Source: Bacillota bacterium (GTDB lineage Bacteria > Bacillota > Clostridia > Acetivibrionales > JAEXSP01). Taken from it: a DNA stretch of 17,677 bases. The notes beneath the pieces were generated by a model. The model did no database searches. It was not told where the DNA came from and saw only the letters and a program-made list of their open reading frames with translations. Below, piece after piece: positions 7,055 through 12,793 of the stretch. The DNA lies in NCBI GenBank assembly GCA_023453795.1, contig JAEXSP010000022.1, positions 1 through 17,677 of the forward strand, given 5' to 3'. How positions within the stretch are numbered: position 1 is the stretch's first letter; the number at the start of each line of letters is the position of its first letter. Both the position numbers and the translations under genes were made by a program.

Positions 7055-8127
7055 TGTATAGAGATGCTAAAATATCCGGCTATCAACTGTTTACTCTCTT
7101 ATCCGGGTTTATGATAGGCAGTGCACTTATCGTGAATGCTGCAGGAGCTGCAAAGGTTGACGCATGGCTGGCATTTTTAATTGGATTATTATCAGGAACA
7201 GTCCTTCTGATGATGTATGCAGCTATTTCAAGACTGAATCCCTCCTGCACGCTGATAGAAATATTGGTAAGGTGCTTTGGAAGCCTATTCGGAAAGTTTA
7301 TTGCCATATTATATATATGGTATTTTATTCATCTGGCTGCGCTGGTGCTGAGAAATTTTGGGGAATTCTCCGTGACAACTGAGTTTCCGGAGACACCCAT
7401 TTTATTTGTGATCCTTTGTGTTGCGTGTGTAACGGTTTATTCTGTCAGATCAGGGATAGAAGTACTGGGCAGAATGAGTGAGATTTTTTCACTTATTCTC
7501 GGGCTGGTTTTGACATTTGTATTTTTGGGGATAATTACAGAATTTGATGTCAGCAATTTAAAGCCATTTATGTCTCAAGGTATGAAACCGGTTATTATAG
7601 CTGCCTTTCAGGTAACTACCTTCCCGTTTGGTGAAACGGTAGCATTTTTGATGATCTTTACTCATTTAAATAAACAAAAAGAACTCTTTAAAGTATCTTT
7701 GTTTTCTTTAGGATTTGTCGGAATATTACTGGGAAGCGCATTAATACGAAATATTATGGTTTTAGGCGCTGACATGGTTTCCAGAGACGTATTCCCTTCA
7801 CATGTTGTATTCAGACTTATACCAGGTCTGGATGTGGACCCTTTGCTTGACGTCAACCTCACCGTAGCAGGTATTATTAAGGTTGGCGTGTGTATTTACG
7901 CTGCTGCTACAGGATTAGCAGAATTGTTAAAGCTGGAGGATTATAAACCTTTTGTACTTTCTCTTTCAGCATTTACCGTCTCCTTATCTGTTTGGGTATA
8001 CGGAAGCCTTTTGGAAATGGCTAAATGGGCTGCCGATGTATGGCCGTATTACTCTATTCCGTTCCAAATCGTAATACCTTTGTTTTTGCTGGCTATTTCG
8101 TTAATAAGGAAAAAGGCACGAAACTGA
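7054..8127 (+). CDS. Spore germinant receptor subunit B (spore permease family)
   Basis: A 357-residue polytopic protein of the amino-acid permease-like spore germination family, with about ten membrane helices. It forms the transporter-like subunit of the receptor in the inner spore membrane and is thought to hold the germinant pocket. The N-terminal block SGYQLFTLLSGFMIGSAL and the central IRSGIEVLGRMSEIF are typical. The helix with FQVTTFPFGETVAFLMIF is also a family hallmark. The start overlaps the stop of the small D-like gene by one base; aggaga at 7042-7047 is the ribosome binding site. Length is normal. It closes the A-C-D-B unit. Confidence 0.92.
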   Translation: MYRDAKISGYQLFTLLSGFMIGSALIVNAAGAAKVDAWLAFLIGLLSGTVLLMMYAAISRLNPSCTLIEILVRCFGSLFGKFIAILYIWYFIHLAALVLRNFGEFSVTTEFPETPILFVILCVACVTVYSVRSGIEVLGRMSEIFSLILGLVLTFVFLGIITEFDVSNLKPFMSQGMKPVIIAAFQVTTFPFGETVAFLMIFTHLNKQKELFKVSLFSLGFVGILLGSALIRNIMVLGADMVSRDVFPSHVVFRLIPGLDVDPLLDVNLTVAGIIKVGVCIYAAATGLAELLKLEDYKPFVLSLSAFTVSLSVWVYGSLLEMAKWAADVWPYYSIPFQIVIPLFLLAISLIRKKARN

Positions 8128-8132
8128 CTTTA

Positions 8133-8149
8133 AAAATATCGCATATTTT
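8133..8149. repeat. AT-rich inverted repeat after gerB
   Basis: The sequence aaaatatcgcatatttt is a perfect inverted repeat with 7-base arms and a 3-base loop. It lies between gerB and the next small gene. It may be a weak terminator or an operator. Confidence 0.35.
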
Positions 8150-8186
8150 ATCTGGCATTTTTATATGAATAGATAGGGGGAATAGT

Positions 8187-8408
8187 ATGTTCACTATAAC
8201 TATTGAAATTGATATTGAAAATCCCAATGAGGTGGCAAAGTCCCATATGGGAGCAATATTCAGCGGACCGATAGGTTTGCTGCCGAAGAGCATAATTAAG
8301 TCAAAAGTTGAAACGAAGGCTAAAAGCGAAATTATTAAAACCTTGGAGGCCGGTTTGAAAGAAAAGTTTGAGGAGCTTGGAATCAAAGGTAAGATAGGCA
8401 TAACATAA
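8187..8408 (+). CDS. Small hypothetical protein next to the germination operon
   Basis: A 73-residue soluble protein that I do not recognise. It has no cysteine, no signal peptide and no membrane segment. A beta-rich start (MFTITIEIDIENP) is followed by a Gly/Pro turn (FSGPIGLLPK), then a charged helix about residues 35-63 rich in Lys and Glu, and ends in GIKGKIGIT. The coding frame is supported by aggggg at 8175-8180 with 6-base spacing. It starts 59 bases after gerB and ends just before a strong terminator, so it may be the last gene of the operon or have its own promoter. A role in the spore is possible from position only. Confidence 0.65.
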   Translation: MFTITIEIDIENPNEVAKSHMGAIFSGPIGLLPKSIIKSKVETKAKSEIIKTLEAGLKEKFEELGIKGKIGIT

Positions 8409-8460
8409 CATTGCTGAAAAGGTAAAAGATAAGCAGTTTATGAAGTATAATAATATGCTG

Positions 8461-8503
8461 CAACGAAAAACTCCTTCTTTAGACCGAGAAGGAGTTTTCG
8501 TTG
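8461..8503. terminator. Strong bidirectional rho-independent terminator
   Basis: Arms 8461-8478 (caacgaaaaactccttct) and 8487-8503 pair over 17 bp with one bulged base and an 8-base loop. Poly-A on the left and poly-T on the right sit in the lower stem, giving U-rich 3' ends on both strands. It separates the convergent germination genes (plus) and the lectin gene (minus). Confidence 0.85.
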
Positions 8504-8525
8504 TATAGTTCGCTTATTAAATGCT

Positions 8526-9641
8526 TTATCTTATGACAGTCACATTTATTTTCACTTTTGTTTTGCCGTCACTTGCTGCAATTGTTATGACTGCTTTTCC
8601 GACTTTTTTAGCAGTGATCTTTCCTGTTGAACTAACTGATGCAATACTGCTATTGCTGCTTACAAAGCTTAATTTTGTATTAACCGGATAGATCTGATAT
8701 TTTAAATATGCGGTTTTAGCTGCTTTCATAACAGTAGAGCTGTACACGCTTGTTAGAATAATTGGGTTTGTTCCGTTCCATTCACAGACAAAGCCTTTCA
8801 CACTATCTGAATTTACAACAAAGTCATTCCACTTATTTGTACCATAGAAACCGCAATAGTCTTCTGTGCCGTTAAAGTCATTGTCAGGCTGCCTTGAAGC
8901 CCAGTTCATATAATCTGTGCGTTCCCATGTTACCCATCTGAAGTATCCCTCTTTCACGCTGTCGGATAATCCTATCCATGTGTTGCTTTTCCCTGCAAGG
9001 CCATAGACCATATCGTTTTCTGCTTTCGAAGTGACTGTAGCCAAATAACCGCCAAGCTTTTCGCAATATGTTTTCGCCTCGTTCCAGCTTGCTCCAACAG
9101 GGTAGTATTTATAGTAGTGCCCATTGGATTTTACAGCCCCATAAACAGATGCTTTGGCTGGATTATTAATGGAAGTGCTATTTTCCCATTCGCAAACATA
9201 TATGTTTTTTGAAGAAGCTCTGTAATCATTCCATTGGCCTTTTCCCTCCCAAATGCCGAGACGCTGCTCGTTTTCAGGGCTCGATGGCTGACCGGGAATC
9301 CAGTTTTGGTATGCTGTGAAATTTTCGCCGGTAACCCATGTCCATTTTCCGTTTTTTAATTCTCCGCCAAGCCAGGTATCAGAAGTTCCTACCAATGAAA
9401 AAACAAAGTCTTGTTCTGCCTGGGAAGTGATTGTTACAAGATGTCCTCCTATCAGATCGCAATTTAGTGTAGCTTTTGCATAGTCTACAGGATTTTGAAA
9501 AACCTGATAGTAATGTCCGTTGAACTCCTTGATGTTCACGTTGTTTGCATCAGTGCTTGCTGTCGTTTCTGCAAATGCATAAGAAAAAGGTAAACTTACT
9601 GCTAAAATCATTGCAATAGCCAGTGATGTTAATCTTTTCAA
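8526..9641 (-). CDS. Secreted protein with two C-type lectin domains and a BIG2 domain
   Basis: This 371-residue exported protein begins with a signal peptide (residues 1-24, cut likely after YAFA). Two C-type lectin-like domains follow, about 40-153 and 172-289. Each has the paired cysteines (C61/C150 and C193/C286), the W-x-G core strand (TWLGG, TWIGL) and the WND motif (137-139, 271-273). Domain 2 also carries QPDN (251-254) and E260, the calcium/sugar-site residues that in animal lectins select galactose-type sugars. Domain 1 has QPS. C263 has no obvious partner. Residues about 295-371 form a bacterial Ig-like group 2 domain (SSNSSIASVSSTGKITAKKVGKAVITI). There is no LPXTG or transmembrane anchor, so it is probably released or held by carbohydrate. 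The start codon is TTG at 9641-9639, supported by aggggg (9650-9655, minus). Confidence 0.87.
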   Translation of the reverse strand: MKRLTSLAIAMILAVSLPFSYAFAETTASTDANNVNIKEFNGHYYQVFQNPVDYAKATLNCDLIGGHLVTITSQAEQDFVFSLVGTSDTWLGGELKNGKWTWVTGENFTAYQNWIPGQPSSPENEQRLGIWEGKGQWNDYRASSKNIYVCEWENSTSINNPAKASVYGAVKSNGHYYKYYPVGASWNEAKTYCEKLGGYLATVTSKAENDMVYGLAGKSNTWIGLSDSVKEGYFRWVTWERTDYMNWASRQPDNDFNGTEDYCGFYGTNKWNDFVVNSDSVKGFVCEWNGTNPIILTSVYSSTVMKAAKTAYLKYQIYPVNTKLSFVSSNSSIASVSSTGKITAKKVGKAVITIAASDGKTKVKINVTVIR

Positions 9642-9702
9642 AAAAATTACCCCCTAAAAAAGTTTAGTTCAAAATATAACATATTTTTCTGCCATTACCC
9701 CG

Positions 9703-9730
9703 ATTATATACTTTTATATTACTTTGTCAA
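9703..9730 (-). promoter_or_regulatory. Consensus vegetative promoter of the lectin gene
   Basis: On the minus strand TTGACA (9730-9725) and TATAAT (9708-9703), both perfect, are separated by 16 bases. The predicted untranslated leader is about 55 bases. Confidence 0.8.
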
Positions 9731-9756
9731 TATTGCCAACTCAAAGGCATACAGGC

Positions 9757-9781
9757 AAATAAAAAGAAGCTCTTCAGCTTC
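9757..9781 (-). terminator. Rho-independent terminator of the leftward XRE gene
   Basis: Read on the minus strand, gaagct and agcttc (9781-9776 and 9771-9766) form a 6-bp stem with a 4-base loop. It is followed by TTTTTATTT. It lies 65 bases after the XRE stop codon. A second, AT-only hairpin sits right after the stop codon at 9826-9842. Confidence 0.65.
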
Positions 9782-9845
9782 AATCCAATCATGTACTTCA
9801 ACCAATTTTTATTTACCTTTGCAGCCTCAAATAAAATTTGAGCTT

Positions 9846-10184
9846 TTACTTGCCCTTTCTGCCATGCTTCAGTTTGACAAACTCTGCATATTCTTCTACC
9901 TGCTTTACAGCGTTCTCAGGAAGACCTGTGACATCAATATAATATTTTTCTTTTGTCTCATGCGCTATTTCATAAGGATTCCGCTTTACATTTCGTCCAA
10001 GCAAATAGTCTACCGAAACATTGAAAAAATCAGCTAAAAATTCGATAGATTCCAGATTGGGCTGAATGCTCTCGGCTTCGTATTTGGATATGTTAGCCTT
10101 TGATAGGTTCAATAGCTTGCCTAACTCTTCCTGGGTAAGCTTTTTTTCTTCTCTCAGTTCTTTGAGCCGTTTCCCAAAAGTCAT
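9846..10184 (-). CDS. XRE-family transcriptional repressor (cI-like)
   Basis: A 112-residue cytoplasmic DNA-binding protein. Residues 3-62 are a standard HTH_XRE domain: GKRLKELREEKKLTQEELG, then LSKANISKYEAESIQPN and FFNVSVDYLLGR. The C-terminal 45 residues (VTGLPENAVKQVEEYAEFVK) form a probable amphipathic dimerisation helix. The ATG at 10184 has ggaggtg just upstream (atctggaggtggtgat on the minus strand). It is divergent from a smaller XRE gene. An inverted repeat directly upstream (10206-10222) lies between its likely -10 (10252-10247) and start codon, which suggests autorepression. Length and layout resemble SinR/cI-type repressors. No phage genes accompany it. Confidence 0.85.
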   Translation of the reverse strand: MTFGKRLKELREEKKLTQEELGKLLNLSKANISKYEAESIQPNLESIEFLADFFNVSVDYLLGRNVKRNPYEIAHETKEKYYIDVTGLPENAVKQVEEYAEFVKLKHGRKGK

Positions 10185-10205
10185 ATCACCACCTCCAGAT
10201 TCGTT

Positions 10206-10222
10206 CGGTTAATTAGTAACCG
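10206..10222. promoter_or_regulatory. Candidate operator (cggtta-5-taaccg)
   Basis: A perfect interrupted palindrome with 6-base arms and a 5-base spacer lies 22 bases upstream of the leftward XRE start codon and downstream of a TATAAT (minus, 10252-10247). Its size is typical of XRE operators. Which regulator binds is inference. Confidence 0.45.
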
Positions 10223-10278
10223 GAATAATTGTTTACTATAAATAACATTATACAGTATCAAAATATGAAACAAAATTA

Positions 10279-10292
10279 AAATTTCGAAATTT
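10279..10292. promoter_or_regulatory. 14-bp perfect palindrome, candidate XRE operator
   Basis: aaatttcgaaattt is a perfect palindrome in the middle of the divergent XRE promoter region, 24 bases upstream of the rightward -35 element. It is the best centred site for a shared repressor, although AT-rich palindromes can arise by chance. Confidence 0.4.
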
Positions 10293-10315
10293 GAATTATT
10301 TTGTAGAAAATGGGG

Positions 10316-10344
10316 TTGACAGTATCTAAATTAGAAACTAAAAT
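10316..10344 (+). promoter_or_regulatory. Vegetative promoter of the rightward XRE gene
   Basis: TTGACA (10316-10321, perfect) is followed after 17 bases by TAAAAT (10339-10344, 5 of 6). It would give a leader of about 37 bases before the start at 10389. Confidence 0.75.
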
Positions 10345-10388
10345 ATGTATATAGGAATTTCCATAAATGAAACATGATGGAGGTAAAT

Positions 10389-10589
10389 ATGTATAAAGGA
10401 TTGAGGATGTTCAGAAAAGCAAAGGATATTACATGTTTTGAAATGGCAGCTATCTTAGGAATTTCAAAATCCAGCTATTCCAAGAAAGAGAAGGGAATAG
10501 TCAAGTTTTCTCTGGCAGAGGCCAAAACGGTAGCGGATTATTTAGGCTGTTCCATAGACTATATTTTTTTCGAAATAGAGTATCGGTAA
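10389..10589 (+). CDS. Small XRE-family regulator (Cro-like)
   Basis: A 66-residue protein that is almost only a helix-turn-helix domain: MYKGLRMFRKAKDITCFEMA, LGISKSSYSKKEKG, then the usual VADYLGCSIDYIFF end. An earlier ATG (10374) exists in frame. The start at 10389 is preferred because ggaggt (10379-10384) lies upstream of it, whereas it would lie inside a gene starting at 10374. It is divergent from the 112-residue XRE repressor and 41 bases upstream of a small membrane peptide gene. Its size and position resemble Cro opposite cI. Confidence 0.82.
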   Translation: MYKGLRMFRKAKDITCFEMAAILGISKSSYSKKEKGIVKFSLAEAKTVADYLGCSIDYIFFEIEYR

Positions 10590-10630
10590 TGGAAACACAC
10601 TAAAGATAGAGGTGATTGGAGAGGATAATT

Positions 10631-10756
10631 ATGTTTTATACCTTTAATTGGAAGGGCTACATTAATGTCATTATACGCATAGGCTCAATGTGTGCAATCT
10701 GTTTTATACTGCTTGCCCTTAAAAAATTGGTGAATAAAAAAGGTAAGGCAGTATAA
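10631..10756 (+). CDS. 41-residue single-helix membrane peptide
   Basis: A short reading frame from ATG at 10631 to TAA at 10754-10756 encodes 41 residues, beginning MFYTFNWKGYINVIIRI. One hydrophobic helix covers about residues 12-30 (INVIIRIGSMCAICFILLAL), followed by a basic tail (KKLVNKKGKAV). A good ribosome binding site, ggagagg (10618-10624), sits 6 bases before the ATG. The gene lies 41 bases after the Cro-like regulator on the same strand, so both are likely on one transcript ending at the 10874-10923 terminator. The form (short, one helix, cationic end) is that of many small membrane proteins, including toxins and regulatory peptides. I do not recognise the family. Confidence 0.6.
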   Translation: MFYTFNWKGYINVIIRIGSMCAICFILLALKKLVNKKGKAV

Positions 10757-10873
10757 TAAAGCTTTACCACCCGGAGGCATGAAATAGTTACCCACGGAGT
10801 ACACGGAAAAGGTTGCTGACATTTTATAAAGCAGTACTTTTTTGTTATCTCAATATTGAAACCCCCACATAAT
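10757..10873 (+). other. Untranslated stretch before terminator
   Basis: About 117 bases between the membrane peptide stop and the terminator stem hold no reading frame with a ribosome binding site. The stretch is probably a 3' untranslated region. A small RNA cannot be excluded. Confidence 0.4.
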
Positions 10874-10923
10874 TTGCCTATTGAAGACATATTACCTAAT
10901 GTCCTCAAATGGGCAATTTTTTT
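10874..10923 (+). terminator. Strong rho-independent terminator
   Basis: The left arm 10874-10890 and the right arm 10899-10916 pair over about 16 bp with one bulge and two wobble pairs. The loop is 8 bases. Seven T residues follow at 10917-10923. It ends the Cro-like/membrane peptide transcript. Confidence 0.85.
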
Positions 10924-10937
10924 GTATAGCAGAGAGT

Positions 10938-10966
10938 TTGACAATGATTTGAATATCTGAAATAAT
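10938..10966 (+). promoter_or_regulatory. Vegetative promoter of the DUF362 gene
   Basis: TTGACA (10938-10943), 17 bases, AATAAT (10961-10966, 5 of 6). It lies immediately after the preceding terminator, so the DUF362 gene is its own transcription unit. Confidence 0.7.
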
Positions 10967-11025
10967 TATATAAGCTAAAAATAATTTACATTATTTGCAG
11001 ACAGTACTTGGAGGAAACATGAATT

Positions 11026-12057
11026 ATGAATAAAGTATATTTCAAAGCTGTCAAAGCATATTCGAATACAGAAGAGATATGTAAAACAAGTGCCGGGTTG
11101 CTGGAAAAATTAATTAATAATGAGAAGCTGGAGCTGGAAAAGTTCATTCCCCTTAAGGTTCATTTCGGTGAAAAGGGAAATAAAACGTACATAGAGTCGA
11201 AAAACTATGAGGGGTTACTCGATTACCTTAAACAACATGGGGTCGAAAGCGCTTTTATAGAGACCAACGTGCTGTACAAGGGAGAACGGATCAGCAGCGA
11301 GAAGCATAAAAAACTGGCGTTGGAGCATGGCTTCACCCAACTGCCTGTAATCATTGCAGATGGTGAAACCGGTGAAGAATACACTGAAGTCAGAATAGGC
11401 AAAAAGCATTTTGAAACCTGCAAGATCGCCAAGGGAATCCATGATCAAAATCAAATGTTGGTGCTGAGCCATTTTAAAGGGCATATAATGGCTGGCTTCG
11501 GAGGAGCGGTCAAGCAGCTTGCAATGGGCTGTGCTTCCAAAGGGGGAAAACTGGCCCAGCATGCTAACTCGATACCCAGGATCAGCAGGCTGAAGTGTAA
11601 GGCATGCAAGGCTTGTTCTGTTAAGTGCCCTGAGAATGCTATTATTTTAGGCAAAACGGCCAAAATTGACAGGAAAAAATGTGTTGGCTGTGCTTCCTGC
11701 ATAGCAGTTTGCAAGTATAATGCAATATCAAACAGCTGGTTTGCATCCTTTACAAAGGGGTTCAATGAAAGGCTTGCAGAGTATGCTTTGGGTGCATCGC
11801 TCAATAAGGAGTTCATTTACATCACATTTGCCATGAACATAACGAAAGGCTGTGACTGTGAGGGGCATGAGATGAAAAATGTCGCAGATGATGTGGGCAT
11901 TTTTGCATCAACTGACCCTGTTGCAATCGATCAGGCATGTCTGGATATGCTTGAAAAAATTAACCGCAGAAAAATATTCAGAAGAGGAAGACATACGCTT
12001 GAATATGCCGAAAAAATAGGACTAGGAAGCAGGAAATATGAACTGGTGGAAAGCTAA
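11026..12057 (+). CDS. DUF362 domain protein with two [4Fe-4S] ferredoxin clusters
   Basis: This 343-residue cytoplasmic iron-sulfur protein has a DUF362 N-terminal part. Typical blocks are KVHFGEKGNKTYI, ESAFIETNVLYKGER and MLVLSHFKGHIMAGFGGAVKQ (key part SHFKGH...GFGGA). A 2x[4Fe-4S] insert sits at about residues 190-227, with CKACKACSVKCP and CVGCASCIAVCK, eight cysteines in canonical CxxCxxCxxxCP spacing. The DUF362 end follows, with SKGDCE-like KGCDCEGHE and a DPVAIDQACLD block. The biochemical reaction of DUF362 proteins is not settled; electron transfer or metal-cluster chemistry is likely. The start at 11026 has ggagg at 11010-11014, rather distant (11 bases). A four-codon frame (ATG 11019 to TAA 11033) sits closer to this site and overlaps the start. 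The stop codon overlaps that of the convergent TetR gene. Confidence 0.9.
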   Translation: MNKVYFKAVKAYSNTEEICKTSAGLLEKLINNEKLELEKFIPLKVHFGEKGNKTYIESKNYEGLLDYLKQHGVESAFIETNVLYKGERISSEKHKKLALEHGFTQLPVIIADGETGEEYTEVRIGKKHFETCKIAKGIHDQNQMLVLSHFKGHIMAGFGGAVKQLAMGCASKGGKLAQHANSIPRISRLKCKACKACSVKCPENAIILGKTAKIDRKKCVGCASCIAVCKYNAISNSWFASFTKGFNERLAEYALGASLNKEFIYITFAMNITKGCDCEGHEMKNVADDVGIFASTDPVAIDQACLDMLEKINRRKIFRRGRHTLEYAEKIGLGSRKYELVES

Positions 12058-12629
12058 GAGCATGTGTTCGGCTGCTTGCCGCAGTTCCATACCATTTCAT
12101 GAACAAAGGCTGCCATATCCTTAGCAGGGGGATTCATACCATCTTCAAGCCATTGCTGTATGGCACCAACGCAGCCTGCTATGATGAAAGGCATGAAATA
12201 ACGCCCCCTTGCAGTGTCTCCATGCTCCTGCATTTCGGGTATGTACTCGCGTATCGCCTTTTTAAGTTTTTCTACAAAAGCATAGTCCCCATCCGGCCCG
12301 AGCAATATCCTGCAGAGGTCTGAATATTCAGCAATATAATCGAACACATAATTTATGAAGGATAGTGTGTTTTCACTGTCGGTTCCTGTGCTAACATATT
12401 TCTCAAGAGCTTCTGAGAAGTATAGAATCATTTCGGTCTCGATCTTTTCGACCATGTCAAAAATGTCTTTGTAATAAAGATAGAAGGTTGCGCGATTTAC
12501 GTCTACCAACTCAGTCAGTTCCTTGACTGTTATTTTGTTTATTTTCTTTTCACTCATCAATTTTGTCAAACCCTGAAGCAATAGTTTTTTGGTTCTGCGC
12601 ACTCGCCTGTCCACGTTCTGAGTTTTCAT
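12054..12629 (-). CDS. TetR/AcrR-family transcriptional repressor
   Basis: A 191-residue regulator with an N-terminal TetR helix-turn-helix (about residues 9-58: RRTKKLLLQGLTKLM, ITVKELTELVDVNRATFYLYYKD) and a C-terminal ligand/dimer domain with the GCVGAIQQWLEDGM block common in the TetR_C_8-like group. It is divergent from a large MMPL transporter, the classic arrangement for a repressor that controls an efflux gene in response to the exported compound. AGGAGG (minus, 12645-12640) precedes the ATG by 10 bases. Its TAG stop (12056-12054) shares bases with the TAA stop (12055-12057) of the DUF362 gene, so no terminator fits between them. Confidence 0.9.
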   Translation of the reverse strand: MKTQNVDRRVRRTKKLLLQGLTKLMSEKKINKITVKELTELVDVNRATFYLYYKDIFDMVEKIETEMILYFSEALEKYVSTGTDSENTLSFINYVFDYIAEYSDLCRILLGPDGDYAFVEKLKKAIREYIPEMQEHGDTARGRYFMPFIIAGCVGAIQQWLEDGMNPPAKDMAAFVHEMVWNCGKQPNTCS

Positions 12630-12714
12630 ACAGAGAAATCCTCCTGTTTTTTAAAATAGACAACAAATATGATTATAATGTCGTTTATATTACAAATGTA
12701 TCTTATATTAACGA

Positions 12715-12765
12715 TTGAATAATATGCCACATTCAAATTATAATATACACATGTTAATTATTCAA
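12715..12765. promoter_or_regulatory. MMPL promoter with candidate TetR operator
   Basis: TTGAAT (12715-12720) and TATAAT (12739-12744), 18 bases apart, form a likely promoter for the transporter. Two inverted 9-base arms, ttgaataat (12715-12723) and attattcaa (12757-12765), lie on the -35 and just after the -10. A bound repressor at these sites would block transcription. Another attcaa lies between them at 12731-12736. The repressor assignment to the adjacent TetR protein is inference. The remaining part of 12630-12714 holds a weak TATAAT for the tetR gene (minus, 12677-12672) and a direct repeat ttatatta (12685-12692, 12703-12710). Confidence 0.55.
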
Positions 12766-12793
12766 CAGTTGTTTTTAGGGGGAGGCATGCATT

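Noticed and set aside
6553..7086. 177-residue open frame on the minus strand
   Set aside because: It crosses gerC, the small membrane gene and gerB, all supported on the plus strand by spacing, ribosome binding sites and family motifs.
7848..7855. A further TGACGTCA box
   Set aside because: It lies inside gerB and encodes normal protein sequence. A single 8-mer in coding DNA is likely chance.
9826..9842. Hairpin ctcaaat/atttgag as terminator of the leftward XRE gene
   Set aside because: The stem is AT-rich with no T-run behind it on the minus strand. The hairpin at 9766-9781 with TTTTTATTT fits better.
10657..10944. 95-residue open frame on the minus strand
   Set aside because: It runs through the strong terminator at 10874-10923 and is antisense to the 41-residue peptide gene, which has the better ribosome binding site and operon position.
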